Below, one piece after another: positions 61,086 to 64,000 of a DNA stretch of 64,000 bases. How positions within the stretch are numbered: the first letter of the stretch is position 1; each line of letters opens with the position of its first letter. The notes under the pieces are model-generated. The model worked only from the letters and a program-made list of their open reading frames with translations. It searched no databases and was not told the origin of the DNA. Source of the stretch: Sphingobium sp. (lineage in GTDB: Bacteria > Pseudomonadota > Alphaproteobacteria > Sphingomonadales > Sphingomonadaceae); the NCBI GenBank assembly GCA_035196065.1, contig CP136575.1, positions 587,001 to 651,000 on the forward strand, given 5' to 3'. A program made the translations under genes and the position numbers.

Positions 61086-61979
61086 CTATTGATAGAGCGA
61101 ACCGGCATTCACGACAGGCTGGGTATCCCGCTCTCCGCAGAGCACAACCATCAGGTTCGATACCATCGCTGCCTTGCGCTCGTCGTCAAGATGAACAACG
61201 CCCTTGTCGCTCAATTGCTTTAGCGCCATTTCGACCATAGAGACGGCGCCCTCGACCAGTTTCTTGCGCGCAGCGATCACTGCCTCGGCCTGCTGGCGGC
61301 GCAGCATCGCCCCGGCAATTTCCTGCGCATAGGCAAGATGCGTAAAGCCGCATTCGTCAACGGTGATCCCCGCGACCGCAAGCCTTTCCATCAATACGGT
61401 GCGCAACTCAGCACCGACTTCATCATGGTTGCCACGAAGCGTGACTTCCTTATGCTCAATATCGTCATAGGGATAACGCGAACCGATGGTGCGCACCGCT
61501 GCCTCAATCTGCGCCAAGACAAAGGCCTTATAGTCATCGACATCAAACAATGCCTGCGCGGTATCGGTAACCCGCCATACCACTTGTGCCGCAATCTCGA
61601 TTGGATTGCCGCGCAAGTCGTTGACCTTAATCTTTTCCGAAATCAGGTTGTTCGCACGCAGGCTGACCTTCGCCTTGATCATCCACGGCCAAACCCAACG
61701 CAGCCCTTCATTGCGATCGGTGCCCTTATAGGCGCCAAACAGGGTTAGCGCGACGCCCTGATTGGGTTGGATCATGTAGAAACCGGCGGAGATAAATAGG
61801 AAAACGGCAATGCTGGCAGCCATGCCGATGAAATCCGCATTTGGGTCATCCGCAATGATCGGCCCCATAGCCCAGACAAACCAGCCGATGCTGAGCAGCA
61901 TAAGCAACAACATCAGATAGCCATTAAAACTCCGCGCCACATTCTCGCGGCTCGCATTCAATACAACCGAATCAGACAT
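61086..61979 (-). CDS. SPFH/band-7 domain membrane protein
   Basis: Protein of 297 aa; the chosen ATG (MSDSVVLNASRENV) has a GGAGG ribosome site. Two N-terminal helices (about 21-40 and 52-70) precede the band-7 domain: IQPNQGVALTLFGAYKGTDRNEGLRWVWPW, VNDLRGNPIEIAAQVVWRVTD, and a C-terminal coiled part. Related to slipin/stomatin-like proteins that form membrane microdomains. A perfect palindrome lies just upstream of the gene. Confidence 0.87.
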   Translation of the reverse strand: MSDSVVLNASRENVARSFNGYLMLLLMLLSIGWFVWAMGPIIADDPNADFIGMAASIAVFLFISAGFYMIQPNQGVALTLFGAYKGTDRNEGLRWVWPWMIKAKVSLRANNLISEKIKVNDLRGNPIEIAAQVVWRVTDTAQALFDVDDYKAFVLAQIEAAVRTIGSRYPYDDIEHKEVTLRGNHDEVGAELRTVLMERLAVAGITVDECGFTHLAYAQEIAGAMLRRQQAEAVIAARKKLVEGAVSMVEMALKQLSDKGVVHLDDERKAAMVSNLMVVLCGERDTQPVVNAGSLYQ

Positions 61980-61993
61980 GATCGCCTCCAAAT

Positions 61994-62011
61994 AAATATG
62001 ATATCATATTT
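61994..62011. promoter_or_regulatory. 18-bp perfect palindrome upstream of the SPFH gene
   Basis: AAATATGATATCATATTT, 15 bp before the SPFH start codon. Its AT-rich ATGATATCAT core resembles PadR- or GntR-type operators. No such regulator gene is in the window. Confidence 0.6.
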
Positions 62012-62065
62012 ATATCGTTTTTGGCGTCGGACAAGACGAATCGGAGCGATGCATGATTGGGAAAG

Positions 62066-62092
62066 AAAAAGGGCGGGAAACCCGCCCTTTTC
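62066..62092 (-). terminator. Terminator of the M3 peptidase gene
   Basis: Stem AAAAGGGCGGG / CCCGCCCTTTT with a 3-base loop, followed by T's on the minus strand, directly after the stop codon. Confidence 0.85.
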
Positions 62093-64000
62093 TTATTCAG
62101 CTGGAACCGGAAAGCCCCGCTTTTTCATGATGTATTTCACATCCGGGTCACGGCCGCGGAAGGCACGATAGGCCTCAATCCGATCGCTTTCATTGCCGGT
62201 CGACAACAGCATCGAACGGAAGCGCTCTGCGGTCTCCTTGTCCCAGACATCACCCTTTTCGGTAAAGGCAGCCCAGGTATCGGCATCCATCGTTTCGGAC
62301 CAGAGATAGCTGTAATAGCCGGCCGAATAGCCATCATCGGCGAACAGATGGTTGAACTGCGGCAGGCGGTGCCGCATCACCATTTCCTTGGGCATGCCAA
62401 TCTCGCCCAATGCCGTCTTTTCAAAGGCGCGTGGATCGGTCACTGGATCAGTCCGGTTGTGGAGCATCATATCGAGGATTGCGCTCGACAGATATTCAAC
62501 CGTCGCAAAGCCTTGATTGAACGTATCACTGGCGCGGATCTTGTCGACCAGCGCCTGCGGGATCGGTTCGCCCGTCTGGTAATGCTTGGCATAGGTGTTG
62601 AGAATATAAGGCGTGAGCAACCAATTCTCATTCACCTGGCTGGGATATTCCACAAAATCGCGGGGGGTATTGCCAAGGCCGGGCCAGGTAATGTCATAAT
62701 TGAGATAATGAATCGCGTGGCCAAATTCGTGAAACAGCGTTGATGCATCGTCAATGCTGATCAGCGTCGGTGTTCCGCCAGCGCCCTTCACAAAGTTATT
62801 ATTGTTCGACGCAAGCGTGATGTCGCCATGTCCCGAAAGCTTGTTCTGGCTGCGATAGGTGGTCATCCACGCACCGGAACGTTTGCCCGCGCGGGCGAAG
62901 TTATCAAGGTAGAATAGGCCGATCACCTCGCCGTCACGCTTGACCTCGAACGTACGGACGTCCTTTTCAAACACCGGAACCGTGCCGGTGTTTTCAGTGA
63001 AGCTCATACCGTAAAGCCGACCGGCCGCATCGAACATGGCGGCAACCATCTGATCAAGCTGGAAATAGGGTTTGATCTCATTCTGATCGAGATCATATTT
63101 CGCCTTGCGGACCTTTTCCGCATAATAGCGATAGTCCCAAGGCTCGATCGTGATCGCGGCATTTTCCTTGTCGGCGACGGACTGCATGTCGGCCACCTCT
63201 TCCTTGACGCGCGCAACGGCTGCCGGCCAGACCTTCATCATCAGATCCATCGCACGATCGGGTTCTTTCGCCATCGTATCTGCCATACGGAAATGCGCGT
63301 GCGTCTTGAAACCGAGCAGCTCGGCGCGCTGTTGGCGGATTTTCAAGATCTCGGCGATAGTCGCATTAGTATCATTCGCATCGCCATTGTCGCCGCGCAT
63401 AACGAAGGCGCGCCAGATTTTCTCACGCAGGTCACGGCGGGGCGAGTTTTCAAGGAAGGGCTGGATCGCCGAACGCGTGTTCGCCACTGCCCAGCCCTGC
63501 TTGCCTTTCGCTTCCGCGGCAGCCTTAAGTGAGGCAACAAAACTGTCGGGTAGACCCGCAACATCTGACGGGTCGGTCAGCAGGATATAACTTTCCTCGT
63601 CGGCCAGCACCTTGTTCTGGAACTGCGAAAATTTCTTCGCCAGCTCGGTTTCATAGCCGATCAGCTTTGCCTTTTGCTGGGCATCGAGCCTTGCGCCGTT
63701 GCGCACCAACCCTTCATAGGTACGTTCGAGCAAGCGCATCTGGGCCTTGTCCAGCCCGAGGCTGTCACGCTGCTGATACAGATATTGCACGCGCTGGAAC
63801 CAGCGGGCGTCGAGGTTCAGTTCGTTGAAAAAAGCGCTGAGTTTCGGTTCCCAGTCGGCCTGGATCTTACGGATTTCAGGGTTGGAAAGGTTGGATGAAT
63901 GAACCCCCCAAAGCGCAAACAGACGTTCCATATGCGCGCTCGAAAGCTCGCTCGCTTTGATCGTATTGTCGAAGGTAATCGGCGCCGGATTGGTAAGGAT
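62093..64000 (-). CDS. M3-family peptidyl-dipeptidase (Dcp-like), 5' end outside the window
   Basis: 636 codons visible. The frame stays open to the right edge (…NPAPITFDNTIKASEL before the internal Met), and the family's N-terminal part is only partly present, so the gene begins beyond the window. The zinc motif is LFHEFGHAIHYL, with the third ligand region downstream. M3 peptidases of this branch remove dipeptides or act as oligopeptidases. No signal peptide can be judged. Confidence 0.9.
   Translation of the reverse strand: MLTNPAPITFDNTIKASELSSAHMERLFALWGVHSSNLSNPEIRKIQADWEPKLSAFFNELNLDARWFQRVQYLYQQRDSLGLDKAQMRLLERTYEGLVRNGARLDAQQKAKLIGYETELAKKFSQFQNKVLADEESYILLTDPSDVAGLPDSFVASLKAAAEAKGKQGWAVANTRSAIQPFLENSPRRDLREKIWRAFVMRGDNGDANDTNATIAEILKIRQQRAELLGFKTHAHFRMADTMAKEPDRAMDLMMKVWPAAVARVKEEVADMQSVADKENAAITIEPWDYRYYAEKVRKAKYDLDQNEIKPYFQLDQMVAAMFDAAGRLYGMSFTENTGTVPVFEKDVRTFEVKRDGEVIGLFYLDNFARAGKRSGAWMTTYRSQNKLSGHGDITLASNNNNFVKGAGGTPTLISIDDASTLFHEFGHAIHYLNYDITWPGLGNTPRDFVEYPSQVNENWLLTPYILNTYAKHYQTGEPIPQALVDKIRASDTFNQGFATVEYLSSAILDMMLHNRTDPVTDPRAFEKTALGEIGMPKEMVMRHRLPQFNHLFADDGYSAGYYSYLWSETMDADTWAAFTEKGDVWDKETAERFRSMLLSTGNESDRIEAYRAFRGRDPDVKYIMKKRGFPVPAE

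Noticed and set aside
1-64000. CRISPR arrays, toxin-antitoxin pairs and known phage-defence genes
   Set aside because: No regularly spaced repeats were seen; the Arc-like and XRE proteins have no toxin or restriction partner.

Overview
The window looks like a chromosomal piece of an alphaproteobacterium, most likely a sphingomonad (order Sphingomonadales). The basis is the style of the core genes (hisC-tyrA divergent from metX-metW, ftsEX beside an MJ0042 zinc-ribbon protein, non-mevalonate ispG), the large TonB-dependent receptors, alphaproteobacterial GGAAT/CGTT ECF promoters and moderate-to-high GC. The genus is inference only; no rRNA is present.

Layout. (1) 1-3772: a compact ECF sigma/anti-sigma locus with a secreted Arg/Gly/Asp-rich repeat protein and a divergent secreted subtilase with a coiled-coil N-terminus. 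Three promoters of identical architecture (GGAAT-N16-CGTT) tie them into one autoregulated unit. (2) 3983-19890: a catabolic island with three SnoaL-like proteins, a double cupin, an MFS carrier, a serine-dehydratase-type Fe-S enzyme, a COG3618-type lactonase, a TonB receptor, an SDR, a histidinol-dehydrogenase-like enzyme, a LacI regulator, a MetE/EaCoMT-like zinc protein, an HpcH/HpaI aldolase and a GlcG-like protein. Four copies of one palindrome (TGACTTCGAATGCA and its complement, one with a mismatch) lie in exactly the three promoter regions of this island. (3) 21254-28468: TonB receptor, AbgT-type transporter, CocE/NonD hydrolase and LysR regulator. (4) 29328-40628: a sulfide/persulfide module (ArsR, two 1-Cys peroxiredoxins, persulfide dioxygenase, split YeeE/YedE sulfur transporter, a DUF442-SQR fusion, SulP permease) running into a cytochrome bd oxidase operon and a methyltransferase. 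Two matching ATTACA-N7-TGTAA(A/T) inverted repeats sit at its two promoters. (5) 40727-46313: a scrap region with IS6 fragments, an intact IS3-family element, a TetR gene, a TonB receptor cut off by an intact IS21 element, and a small XRE regulator. (6) 46628-64000: tRNA-Leu(GAG) and then ordinary core genes (ftsEX, plsC, tyrA, hisC, metXW, ispG, an acyl-CoA carboxylase subunit, an SPFH protein, an M3 peptidase cut by the window end).

Modules 2, 3 and 4 are separated from each other and from their surroundings by IS6-family copies or remnants (about 3772, 20018-20859, 28469-29311, 40727-41162). This suggests that the left 46 kb was assembled by IS6-mediated events, while the DNA to the right of the tRNA is stable core. 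No intact copy has an obvious target duplication, consistent with rearrangement after insertion.

The most interesting candidates for undescribed biology are the ECF/subtilase/RG-repeat unit, the LacI-controlled catabolic island of unknown substrate, and the sulfide module in which the DUF442 sulfurtransferase domain is fused to sulfide:quinone oxidoreductase instead of to the dioxygenase and is coupled to a bd-type oxidase. No CRISPR array, rRNA, prophage or known phage-defence system was recognised.
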